Assembly (NCBI GenBank): GCA_015056325.1
Contig: SVGL01000011.1
Coordinates: 26,524-90,523, forward strand
Source: Clostridiales bacterium
GTDB taxonomy: Bacteria; Bacillota; Clostridia; Christensenellales; Aristaeellaceae
Length of the DNA: 64,000 nt
Reading direction: 5' to 3'
Part shown: positions 40,834 through 48,200 of the stretch, in pieces
How the letters are laid out: each line of letters opens with the position of its first letter
Position numbering within the stretch: position 1 is the first letter of the stretch
Notes under the pieces: model-generated
Seen by the model: the letters and a program-made list of their open reading frames with translations, nothing else
The model's database searches: none
Told to the model about the DNA's origin: nothing
Position numbers and translations under genes: made by a program

Positions 40834-41930
40834 TCCTTGTTACCTCCCATCAGAGCAATAAAGCGGTCGAACAGGAAATGGGTGCCGATCTTGCTGGCGA
40901 CATTGGACGCCTGATACAGGCCGCCGGTCATCGCAGGCTGGAACTGCACGGAGAAGGCGGGCATATCCATGTAATCGATGCCCTCGCAGGAGCCGTCGTT
41001 GCGGTTCACAAAGCGCAGGGAAGCGTTGGCGGGCAGGGTCTCCTTGTCCACCTCGTAGCCGTGGTTCTGGCTGGTGATGTAGCACAGACCAGTCTTGAGA
41101 TCCTCAATGGGCTGGTTGCCGCCGCGGTGGCCGTAGGGCAGCTTGGCGGTGTCCGCGCCCTGGCTCATGGCCAGCAGCTGATGGCCCAGGCCAATGCCGA
41201 ACATGGGAATGCGCTTGTTGGCAATCTCGCGGATCTCAGCGGCGATGTTCTCGTAATCCGCAGGGTTACCCGCGCCGGCAGAGATGACCACGCCATCCAG
41301 CTCCAGGTTGAGGATCTGCTCAGCCTTGATGTTGGCAGGAACGACGGTCACCGCGCAGCCACGGCTCTCCAGCTGGGCGATGCAGTCAGCCTTAGCGCCC
41401 AGGTCCCACAGCACCACATTGTACTTGCCGGACTTCTCGGCAGCTACGGTATCCTTCACGGCGGTGGCGGCCAGATCAGCCTTGGAGAGGGCCAGCTCAG
41501 CGGCAGCCGCAGCGATGTCCTCGGGCTTTTCGGTCAGAATGGCGGCGGGCATGGTACCCTTGTCGCGCAGACGGCGGGTGATGGCGCGGGTGTCCACGCC
41601 AGTCAGGCAGGGGATGCCGTTCTCCGCCAGGTAATCATTCAGAGAGCCCTGGCAGCGGAAATTGCTGGGGGTATCGCACAGATCGCGGCAAACATAGCCG
41701 GCCAGGGCGGGCTTGGCGCCCTCAGCCACCGGCACCACGCCGTACACGCCGATCTGCGGGAAGGTCTGAACCACGATCTGGCCCGCGTAGTTGGGGTCGG
41801 TCAGGGTATCCATGTAGCCCACGACGCTGGTCAGGAACACCGCTTCACCGGCGGAAGCCTTCACTGCGCCGCGCAGCACGCCCTCGTAAAGCTGGCCGTC
41901 TGCCAGCAAGAGGTAGCCTTTCTTTTCCAT
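40824..41930 (-). CDS. carA: Carbamoyl-phosphate synthase small-subunit homologue with degenerate glutaminase site
   Basis: The 368-residue protein aligns by eye with CarA over its full length: an N-terminal domain (FLTSVVGYMDTLTDPNYAGQI, GVDTRAITRRLRDKG) and a class-I amidotransferase domain (ITSQNHGYEVD, FLFDRFIALM). All three catalytic positions are changed. The Cys of GxCLGHQ is Gly247 (FGIGLGHQ), and the His and Glu of FHPE are Gln331 and Ala333 (FQPA). The SNGPGDP loop reads SAGAGNP. It should not hydrolyse glutamine, so the complex probably uses free ammonia, as in CPS-I-type enzymes. It lies 19 bases after argF and overlaps carB by 10 bases. I start at the second ATG because GGAGGG is 8 bases from it. 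Confidence 0.93.
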   Translation of the reverse strand: MEKKGYLLLADGQLYEGVLRGAVKASAGEAVFLTSVVGYMDTLTDPNYAGQIVVQTFPQIGVYGVVPVAEGAKPALAGYVCRDLCDTPSNFRCQGSLNDYLAENGIPCLTGVDTRAITRRLRDKGTMPAAILTEKPEDIAAAAAELALSKADLAATAVKDTVAAEKSGKYNVVLWDLGAKADCIAQLESRGCAVTVVPANIKAEQILNLELDGVVISAGAGNPADYENIAAEIREIANKRIPMFGIGLGHQLLAMSQGADTAKLPYGHRGGNQPIEDLKTGLCYITSQNHGYEVDKETLPANASLRFVNRNDGSCEGIDYMDMPAFSVQFQPAMTGGLYQASNVASKIGTHFLFDRFIALMGGNKECR

Positions 41931-41949
41931 GCTCATTGCCCTCCTGTAT

Positions 41950-42852
41950 TTACTTCATGCAGGCGACCAGAACGGCCTTCTGCGCGTGGAGACGATTCTC
42001 TGCTTCGTCGAAGATCTCGTCGGCATGGGCCTCGAAGACCTCTTCGGTGATTTCCTCCCCGCGGTGGGCGGGCAGGCAGTGCTGCACCATGCAGCCCTCG
42101 TGGGCGACACTCAGCAGCTCGGCGTTGACCTGGTAACCGGCGAAGGCCTTCTCGCGGATGGCCTTCTCGTCCTCCTGACCCATGGAGGCCCACACATCGG
42201 TGAAGATAACGTCGGCGTCCTTGGCAGCCTCCATCGGCTTGTCAGTCATGAAGAACTGACCGGGGTACTGCTTGACAAACTCCAGGATCTGGCTGTCAGG
42301 CTGGTAGGCCTCCGGACAGGCGATGGACACATGGGCGCCCACCTTCAGGAAACCGACAATCAGTGAGTTGGCCATGTTGTTGCCGTCGCCGATGTAGCAC
42401 ATGTTGACCTCCAGCGTGCCCTTGTGCTCGCGGACTGTCTGCAGATCAGCCAGCACCTGGCAGGGATGGCAGAAGTCGGTCAGGCCATTGATAATCGGGA
42501 TGGAGCCGTACTTGGCCAGATCCTCCACCTCCTGCTGGGCAAAGGTGCGGATCATGATGCCGTCCAGATACCGGCTCAGCACGCGGGCGGTATCCTGCAC
42601 CGGCTCGCCGCGGCCAATCTGCAGATCGCGGTTCGAGAGGAACAGCGCGTTGCCGCCCAGCTGGTACATGCCCGTTTCAAAGCTGACGCGGGTGCGTGTG
42701 GAAGACTTCGAGAAAATCATGCCCAGGGTTTTGCCCTTGAGCAGCGGATGGGGAATGCCGGCCTTGTTGTCAGCCTTGAGCTTGTCCGCCAGATCGAGCA
42801 GCTCGATGATCTCATCCTTGCTCAGATCCAGAAGCTTCAGCAGGTGCTTCAT
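41950..42852 (-). CDS. argF: Ornithine carbamoyltransferase
   Basis: ArgF makes citrulline from ornithine and carbamoyl phosphate. The 300-residue protein has the carbamoyl-phosphate motif SKSSTRTRVSFE, HPCQ, the SMG-loop region VWASMGQEDE and the ornithine/catalytic HCLPAHRGEEIT. Start at ATG 42852 (AGGTGGA about 10 bases upstream); an in-frame GTG at 42867 is less likely. It is the first gene of argF-carA-carB::dapF, which ties this carbamoyl-phosphate synthase to arginine/citrulline metabolism. Confidence 0.95.
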   Translation of the reverse strand: MKHLLKLLDLSKDEIIELLDLADKLKADNKAGIPHPLLKGKTLGMIFSKSSTRTRVSFETGMYQLGGNALFLSNRDLQIGRGEPVQDTARVLSRYLDGIMIRTFAQQEVEDLAKYGSIPIINGLTDFCHPCQVLADLQTVREHKGTLEVNMCYIGDGNNMANSLIVGFLKVGAHVSIACPEAYQPDSQILEFVKQYPGQFFMTDKPMEAAKDADVIFTDVWASMGQEDEKAIREKAFAGYQVNAELLSVAHEGCMVQHCLPAHRGEEITEEVFEAHADEIFDEAENRLHAQKAVLVACMK

Positions 42853-42977
42853 ACGGGTGGACTCCACCTTTCTCTATTAGAAGATTCAGAGTTTTCACAT
42901 CAGGACTTCGCTTGAAATAGCAGAATTTTCCAGCATTTCGGCACACGAAATCAGGTGCTCCTTCGCACCCAACTTAT

Positions 42978-43006
42978 ATTATAGCATAGATTGAGATTGA
43001 GGGCAA
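42978..43006 (-). promoter_or_regulatory. Sigma-A promoter of argF-carA-carB::dapF
   Basis: TTGCCC (43001-43006), 17-base spacer and a perfect TATAAT (42978-42983) with an extended TG. The 125-base leader holds a GGTGC/GCACC hairpin but no riboswitch or ARG box that I recognise. Confidence 0.78.
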
Positions 43007-43087
43007 GGGGCTGAGCGTCCCCGTCCGCCCCGATGCTGCAAAAAAATTTGCGGCGAAAAACCGACGTGATTCAAGGAGGTCGATCTC

Positions 43088-43906
43088 ATGGAGAATCAGG
43101 GCCGCATCTGCCCCCGCGGCGCAAGCTACTACACATGGCAATCCGGTGATACGCTGCGCAGCGTCGCCCAGCAGGCAGGCACCACGGTGCAGGCCATGCA
43201 GCTGGTCAACCCTGACGTGGACTTCTCCACCCTTCCCATCGGCACGGAGATCTGTCTGCCCAGCCAGTCTTACACCTGCGTCAGCGGCATGGCCTATTCC
43301 GTCCGCGCGGGCGAAACGTTTACATCCATCGCGGAGGACTTCGGCATCTCCGTGTATGAGCTGGCCGAACGCAACCCCGGCGTGGACCAGAACCGCCTGA
43401 TGGTCGGCCAGGTGCTGTGCGTGCCCTTCATGACCGGCGGCACCGGGGGCAATAACGGCAGTACCAATCAGCCTGCCCAACCCTCCACGCCCAGTCTTCC
43501 CACCCCGTCCCTGCCCTCCCAGCCGAGCCAGCCCAGCACGCCTCCGGTGGTAATCGTCCCCACCCCCGTACCCAGCACCTGCCCCGCCGGCTATACCCGG
43601 GATATCGTGCGCTCGGGACAGACCTACGCTGACCTCCTGCTTCGGCACAACGTCAGCTACCGGGCCATGCGCAGCGCCAATCCTCGCTTGTCCCCCGGCT
43701 ACCTGGTGGTGGGCCAGAGCTACTGCGCGCCGGCCGCCGGCACCCGGCAGATCTGCCAGAACCTGCAGAGCTACACCGTCCTCCCCGGCGAGGATCTGGA
43801 AATCATCGCGGGTAAGCTGCGCATCACCAAGGGCCGTCTTCTTTCCCTGAACCCCTACCTGCTGCCCAGTGATTTCACCGAGGGCACGGTGATCTGTATC
43901 CCCTAA
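43088..43906 (+). CDS. LysM-repeat protein without signal peptide
   Basis: The 272-residue protein has two N-terminal LysM motifs (YYTWQSGDTLRSVAQQAGTT, about 14-57, and YSVRAGETFTSIAEDFGISV, about 70-113). A Pro/Ser/Thr-rich linker follows (about 118-160), then two more LysM-like motifs (about 168-213 and 225-270). LysM binds peptidoglycan or chitin-type glycans. No signal peptide or sortase signal is seen, which in this lineage would fit assembly on the spore coat/cortex from the mother cell (as for SafA), though no spore gene is adjacent. AAGGAGG is 8 bases before the ATG. Confidence 0.8.
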   Translation: MENQGRICPRGASYYTWQSGDTLRSVAQQAGTTVQAMQLVNPDVDFSTLPIGTEICLPSQSYTCVSGMAYSVRAGETFTSIAEDFGISVYELAERNPGVDQNRLMVGQVLCVPFMTGGTGGNNGSTNQPAQPSTPSLPTPSLPSQPSQPSTPPVVIVPTPVPSTCPAGYTRDIVRSGQTYADLLLRHNVSYRAMRSANPRLSPGYLVVGQSYCAPAAGTRQICQNLQSYTVLPGEDLEIIAGKLRITKGRLLSLNPYLLPSDFTEGTVICIP

Positions 43907-43960
43907 GGCAGCGAACGCTCCACCCGGCGCGCAGATGAGTTGACCGTGCTTTCCTAACCC

Positions 43961-43984
43961 GCCCCATGTTTGTCGGGGCTTTGG
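43961..43984 (+). terminator. Weak terminator after the LysM gene
   Basis: GCCCC and GGGGC form a short stem followed by TTTGGG. The gap to the next gene (43907-44102) otherwise shows only small palindromes. Confidence 0.4.
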
Positions 43985-44065
43985 GTGACGTCGGCTTCCG
44001 CGCCTCATGGCGCGTTCTGCATGGAAGCACATGCAGACTGAGGGGTTTTCTCCTGGACAAATCCG

Positions 44066-44074
44066 TGCTATAAT
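44066..44074 (+). promoter_or_regulatory. Extended -10 promoter of the phosphatase gene
   Basis: TGCTATAAT is an extended -10 element. No good -35 box lies 17 bases upstream. Confidence 0.6.
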
Positions 44075-44102
44075 GGCAGCAAATCCCCCAAGGAGGCCCG
44101 TC

Positions 44103-44666
44103 ATGCCCAGCCTGCTTCAGTCCACCGCCAATACCCGCCCCGTCCTGCCGGGAAATGACCGTCTCCTGCGCAGCGACGTTCCCCTGTCCCCCACCCCGGC
44201 GGACGTGGATTTCCTGCTGAGCCGCAGCATCACCACGCTGATCGACCTGCGCTCCGAGGCAGAGATCACCCGCAAACCATGTTCATTGGCGTCGGACGCC
44301 CGCTTCACCTACCATCACATGCCCGTTACCGGCGGCAACGCCATGCCCAACTCCCCGGCGGACGTCCCCCTGTCCTACCTGCGCATGGTGGACGCACAGA
44401 TGGAACGCATCCTCCGCACCATTCAGGAAAGCGAGGGTGTGATGTACTTCTGCACCGCCGGTAAGGATCGCACGGGCGTGGTGTCGGCGCTGCTCCAGCG
44501 GGAATACGGCATGTCCCCCGAGGCTATCGCCGCCGAATACGCCCTCTCCGGGGATCATTTGCAGAGCTTGTTCACCGATTTTTACGCACGTCACCCGGAG
44601 ATCAACGTGGAAATCTACACCCCGAAAAAGGAGTACATGCTGCAGTTTCTTGCCATGCTTGCATAA
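44103..44666 (+). CDS. Tyrosine-type protein phosphatase (IphP-like)
   Basis: The 187-residue protein has the start NTRPVLPGNDRLLRSDVPLS, LIDLRSEAEI and the Cys-phosphatase loop CTAGKDRTG (Cys117, Arg123). This order matches the IphP/PTPase 2 family of cytoplasmic tyrosine or lipid phosphatases. The target is unknown. AAGGAGG lies just upstream of the ATG; an earlier ATG at 44007 precedes the promoter and is rejected. A strong terminator follows. Confidence 0.87.
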   Translation: MPSLLQSTANTRPVLPGNDRLLRSDVPLSPTPADVDFLLSRSITTLIDLRSEAEITRKPCSLASDARFTYHHMPVTGGNAMPNSPADVPLSYLRMVDAQMERILRTIQESEGVMYFCTAGKDRTGVVSALLQREYGMSPEAIAAEYALSGDHLQSLFTDFYARHPEINVEIYTPKKEYMLQFLAMLA

Positions 44667-44670
44667 ATAA

Positions 44671-44698
44671 GGAGCGACCGTCATGGCCGCTCCTTTTT
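44671..44698 (+). terminator. Terminator of the phosphatase gene
   Basis: GGAGCGACC and GGCCGCTCC form the stem, followed by TTTTTCA. Confidence 0.88.
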
Positions 44699-45498
44699 CA
44701 TGGAGTGAAGTATTGGCTGTTGCCGATGAAGCAGTAATGGATGCCCTCATAGGTCTTCAATTCCTGGGCGAATACCAACACCGCATACAGCAAGTGCAGC
44801 TTCGACTCGCCGCAGGTCAGCTCGTAGTAGACCAGCGGCGCCTCGTCAATCATCAGCTCCCGCCGGGCAAAGAGACCGCTGCTTTGCAGCATAATCCCCA
44901 GGCGCTCCGCGTCATCAACCTCAGCTGCCCTGGCCAGGCTGGACAGCGTGAAGCTCAGCATCCGCCGGGAGATGATCACCTGCATGGCCCGTCGAAAATC
45001 CACGTCCGCCGCCAACCGCAGGATTTCCAGATTCTCCACCTGACCAAACAAGCTGCTCCAGCCCGCTTCCGGCTTGCGCAGAGCCACCGCACCCACAGCC
45101 TCCCGGAAGTAAAGTACGTCCCGGTCATTCTCGATCAGGCTGCGATGTCGAGGATCGGACTGCATGACTTTCTTGTACTGGGCCAGCTGATCCTCGAATT
45201 TCCCATCCAGCTCCGGGTTGTAGATCGCAGCCACGATGGTCTCCCGAATGCCTTCGATGGCTGCATCGATGGCTGTATCCTGAGTGATGCTGCGGTGCGC
45301 GTCCTCCCGGCCATAGAGCGCATCGATGGTCACGCCAAACACATCCGCGATGCCCGGCAGCAGCGCCACATCCGGCCAGGTAGCGGCGGTTTCCCACTTT
45401 GAAATGGTCTGGGCCGCCACGCCGATCACCTCAGCCAGCGCCTCCTGGGTCATACCGCGCGCCTTGCGCAGTCGGGCGATATTATCTGCAATACGCAT
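44698..45498 (-). CDS. XRE-family regulator with C-terminal sensor-like region
   Basis: The 266-residue protein has an N-terminal Cro/C1 HTH (NIARLRKARGMTQEALAEVIGVAAQTISKWE, shown only in part here by RKARGMTQEALAEVIG) with ATWPDVALLPGIADVFGVT after it, the usual form in Bacillota XRE proteins. The remaining 190 residues are helical and do not match a domain I know. The ATG at 45498 follows AAGGAGG; the in-frame upstream extension is rejected. It stands alone and is convergent with the phosphatase gene. Confidence 0.82.
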   Translation of the reverse strand: MRIADNIARLRKARGMTQEALAEVIGVAAQTISKWETAATWPDVALLPGIADVFGVTIDALYGREDAHRSITQDTAIDAAIEGIRETIVAAIYNPELDGKFEDQLAQYKKVMQSDPRHRSLIENDRDVLYFREAVGAVALRKPEAGWSSLFGQVENLEILRLAADVDFRRAMQVIISRRMLSFTLSSLARAAEVDDAERLGIMLQSSGLFARRELMIDEAPLVYYELTCGESKLHLLYAVLVFAQELKTYEGIHYCFIGNSQYFTP

Positions 45499-45565
45499 GT
45501 TTTCCGCCTCCTTCGTTGCTCCATCATACCATGTTTTTCCGGCGCATTCCACCGCCAAAACAGAG

Positions 45566-45593
45566 AACGGCCCGCCCATTTGGCGAGCCGTTT
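45566..45593. terminator. Possible terminator between methyltransferase and XRE genes
   Basis: AACGGC and GCCGTT flank CCGCCCATTTGGCG, giving a stem with an inner palindrome. T tails are short on both strands. Confidence 0.4.
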
Positions 45594-45596
45594 CGC

Positions 45597-46379
45597 TTAT
45601 TTCTGCAAGATGTACGCCGTGCGGCGCTGCCCTACTTCAACACCGTGGATGGCCGCCGCCGCGCCCAGCTCATTGTCCTCCGGACGAAGGATGCGGCGCT
45701 CCACATCCTGCTCCTGCAGGATGGTAAATCCAGCCCGGATGAAGCGCTCACGCCATGTGCATTGCGTCTCACGGAAAACCGCCCATGGCTGCTGACCCAT
45801 TTTGTCAAACAGGTCAAATATGGCGGCGACGTCGCTCCATTCCGCCTCGACGGCGTAGAGCCTGCCGCCGGGCACCAGTGTGCGGTAAATCTCCGCCAGC
45901 GCGGTCATGATGCCCGCCTCGCCGCCGCGGGTAGAAGACAAGCCGATCATGCTGGTGTACGCCCGCACCGCGTTACTCCGGAAGGGCAGCGCCATCAGCG
46001 AGCACTGGGCCAGGGCAATGTTCTCCACGTCCAAACTGTGCAGAACACGCTGCCACTCCATCAGCACCAATAGGTTTGCATCCGTCGCCAGGCCGGGAAA
46101 ACCAGGACGCAGCTGGCTCAGCGCTGGCAGCAGACCCATACCGGGTCCGCAGGCCAGGTCAATGGCGTAGTCTTCCTCCTGGATGATGGTCTCCAGCATC
46201 TCGCGGATGACAGGATTATCCGGGTATTCTTGCCTCGTCCAGTTATACAGCAACCGTCCGTTGCGCCAATCGGCAATGTCGCTTTCATCGAAACAATCGC
46301 CGTCTTTCTCACGGCCAAAGACGACAATGCCTTCTTCCGTCCGCAGAGGCATTTGAGCATATAGCCCATACCAGTTCAT
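45597..46379 (-). CDS. Class-I SAM-dependent methyltransferase, substrate unknown
   Basis: The 260-residue protein has the SAM-binding motif AIDLACGPGMGLLPAL (motif I, about residues 72-87), a following acidic residue (LATDAN) and LVPGGRLYAVE (post-motif), all typical of class-I methyltransferases. Nothing points to a substrate. Its ATG overlaps the rsmI stop by one base (TAATG), so it is co-translated with the rRNA methyltransferases, but an rRNA role is not shown. Confidence 0.82.
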   Translation of the reverse strand: MNWYGLYAQMPLRTEEGIVVFGREKDGDCFDESDIADWRNGRLLYNWTRQEYPDNPVIREMLETIIQEEDYAIDLACGPGMGLLPALSQLRPGFPGLATDANLLVLMEWQRVLHSLDVENIALAQCSLMALPFRSNAVRAYTSMIGLSSTRGGEAGIMTALAEIYRTLVPGGRLYAVEAEWSDVAAIFDLFDKMGQQPWAVFRETQCTWRERFIRAGFTILQEQDVERRILRPEDNELGAAAAIHGVEVGQRRTAYILQK

Positions 46380-47242
46380 TATTCCTCGTCCTCAAAGAGC
46401 CGCTTCAGCCGCAGCGCTGCCTGCTTGACAGCGTTCTTCTTCGCGCCCTGAAGCACCAGCTCGCTCTGAGCGTCCCGCAGATCAAGGCCGTTGAGGAGCT
46501 GCTCCACCAGCTGGGCCTCCAGGGAGATCTCCGCCGCAGGAGATTTCTCCTCCGGCAGCGTCACGCCATGGAAGTCGAGGATCAGGCAGTACTCGCCCTT
46601 CTCGGTTTTGGGGTTGTCCTTCAGCATTTGAAGAACTTCCCCCGCCGTGCCGCGGATGGTCTTCTCATGCAGCTTGGTCAGATCGCAGGAGCAGGAAATT
46701 CGGGTGTCCGGCAGGAGGTCGGCAATCACCTCCACCAGCTCGGTCACGCGGTAGGGGGACTCATGCACAGCAGCCACAGAGACGCCGCGGGCCATGGACA
46801 GCAGCTTCTCCTTGAGGTCCTTCTTTTCCCGCGGAAGGAAGCCATAGAAAGCGAACTCGCGGGTGTCAAAGCCGCTGACGGACAGCGCGCTCACCGATGC
46901 GCAGCAGCCCGGCACGGGAATCACCTCGATCCCCCGCTCCACACAGGCCTTCACCAGGCCGTAGCCCGGGTCGGAAATGCAGGGCGTACCGGCGTCGGTG
47001 GTAACAGCCACGTCGATGTTCTCCGCCAGCATCTTGTCCGCCAGCCAGGCACCCTTGCCTTCCTCGTTGTGCTGATGGCAGGCGGTCAGGGGCGTGTCAA
47101 TCTCAAACACGTTGAGCAGCTTCTTGGTGACGCGGGTGTCCTCGGCAGCGATCAGGGCAACATTGCGCAGCGTGTCGATGCCGCGGGGCGTCATGTCCTG
47201 CAGATTGCCGATGGGCGTCGCGACAACGTAGAGGGTCGGCAT
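46379..47242 (-). CDS. rsmI: 16S rRNA (cytidine-1402-2'-O)-methyltransferase
   Basis: RsmI adds the 2'-O-methyl group on C1402 in the ribosomal P site. The 287-residue protein has LYVVATPIGNLQDMTPR, AEDTRVTKKLL, TTDAGTPCISDPG, VPGCCASVSALSVSG and HESPYR. It overlaps rsmH by one base (TAATG). RsmH modifies the same nucleotide at N4, and the two are in one operon here. Confidence 0.96.
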   Translation of the reverse strand: MPTLYVVATPIGNLQDMTPRGIDTLRNVALIAAEDTRVTKKLLNVFEIDTPLTACHQHNEEGKGAWLADKMLAENIDVAVTTDAGTPCISDPGYGLVKACVERGIEVIPVPGCCASVSALSVSGFDTREFAFYGFLPREKKDLKEKLLSMARGVSVAAVHESPYRVTELVEVIADLLPDTRISCSCDLTKLHEKTIRGTAGEVLQMLKDNPKTEKGEYCLILDFHGVTLPEEKSPAAEISLEAQLVEQLLNGLDLRDAQSELVLQGAKKNAVKQAALRLKRLFEDEE

Positions 47243-48189
47243 TATTCGTCCACCTCCAGCCTCTGGGCCACGCGGAGCTTGGCAGAGCGTGCTCGCGGGT
47301 TGCGTTCAACCTCTTCATCTGAAGGCGGCACCGCGCCCTTGGCCAGCACCTTGACCAGCGGCTTCTTGCCGCAGGTGCAGATGGGCGCTTTGGGCGGGCA
47401 GGTGCAGGGATTCTGCAGGCGCTGGAAGCAGCGCTTCACCAGGCGATCCTCCAGAGAATGGAAGGTGATGACCAGGATGCGTCCACCGGGCTTCAGGCAG
47501 TCCACAAAGTCACACAGGGCCTTGTCCAGCGGGTCAAGCTCGTCGTTCACGGCGATACGGATGGCCTGGAAGGTGCGACGGGCCGGGTGACCGTCATCCT
47601 TGCGGCGCACGGCCTTGGGGATGGCCGCGTCCACCGCATGCACCAGGTCAAAGGTGGTCTCAAAGGGCTTCTTCTGCCGGTGCTCGCAGATAATTGATGC
47701 GATGCGGGCAGCCCACTTTTCCTCGCCATATTCCTTGATGATGCGGGCGATTTCCTTCTCGCTCCAGGTATTGAGGATGTCGGCGGCGGTCATGCCCTGG
47801 GTGCGGTCCATGCGCATATCCAGGGGCGCGTCCTCATGATAGGAGAAGCCGCGCTCGCCCACGTCCAGCTGGGGGGAAGACACACCCAGGTCCAGCAGTA
47901 CGCCGTCCAGTTGAGGGGCGTCGGCAGCCTCCAGCAGCATCTTGCCGTCGTGGAAATTGCCGTGCAGCGCCCGGAAACCATCGAACTGCTTCAGCCGCTC
48001 GGAGGCCGCCGCAATGGCCGTCAGGTCACGATCAATGCCGTAGAGCCGCGCCGTGCCGCCGGAGGCCCGCAGCATCGCGCCGCTGTGGCCGCCGCCGCCC
48101 AGGGTACCGTCGGCATATACGCCGTTCTCCTTCACGTCCATCCATTCCAGGACTTCCTGCAGCAATACCGGTTCATGGACGAATTCCAT
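47242..48189 (-). CDS. rsmH: 16S rRNA (cytosine-1402-N4)-methyltransferase
   Basis: RsmH (MraW) N4-methylates C1402. The 315-residue protein has HEPVLLQEVLEW, YADGTLGGGGHSGAML (SAM motif), LLDLGVSSPQLD, SYHEDAPLDMRMD, ILVITFHSLEDR and a Cys cluster CTCPPKAPICTCGKKP. The start at 48189 has GAGGAGG 6 bases upstream. It is unusual only in not being beside ftsL/mraZ of the division cluster; it follows folC by 11 bases. Confidence 0.96.
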   Translation of the reverse strand: MEFVHEPVLLQEVLEWMDVKENGVYADGTLGGGGHSGAMLRASGGTARLYGIDRDLTAIAAASERLKQFDGFRALHGNFHDGKMLLEAADAPQLDGVLLDLGVSSPQLDVGERGFSYHEDAPLDMRMDRTQGMTAADILNTWSEKEIARIIKEYGEEKWAARIASIICEHRQKKPFETTFDLVHAVDAAIPKAVRRKDDGHPARRTFQAIRIAVNDELDPLDKALCDFVDCLKPGGRILVITFHSLEDRLVKRCFQRLQNPCTCPPKAPICTCGKKPLVKVLAKGAVPPSDEEVERNPRARSAKLRVAQRLEVDE

Positions 48190-48200
48190 CGGGAACCTCC

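Noticed and set aside
36763..40914. 1383-codon open frame antisense to carB::dapF
   Set aside because: A mirror of a long GC-rich gene, with low-complexity His/Leu/Val/Gly composition. The minus-strand protein matches CarB and DapF throughout.
41938..42193. Frameshifted duplicate of argF
   Set aside because: The frame is an out-of-register shadow of the argF 3' end with no independent signature.
42853..42977. T-box or arginine riboswitch in the argF leader
   Set aside because: Neither the T-box sequence nor a terminator/antiterminator pair is present; only one small hairpin is seen.
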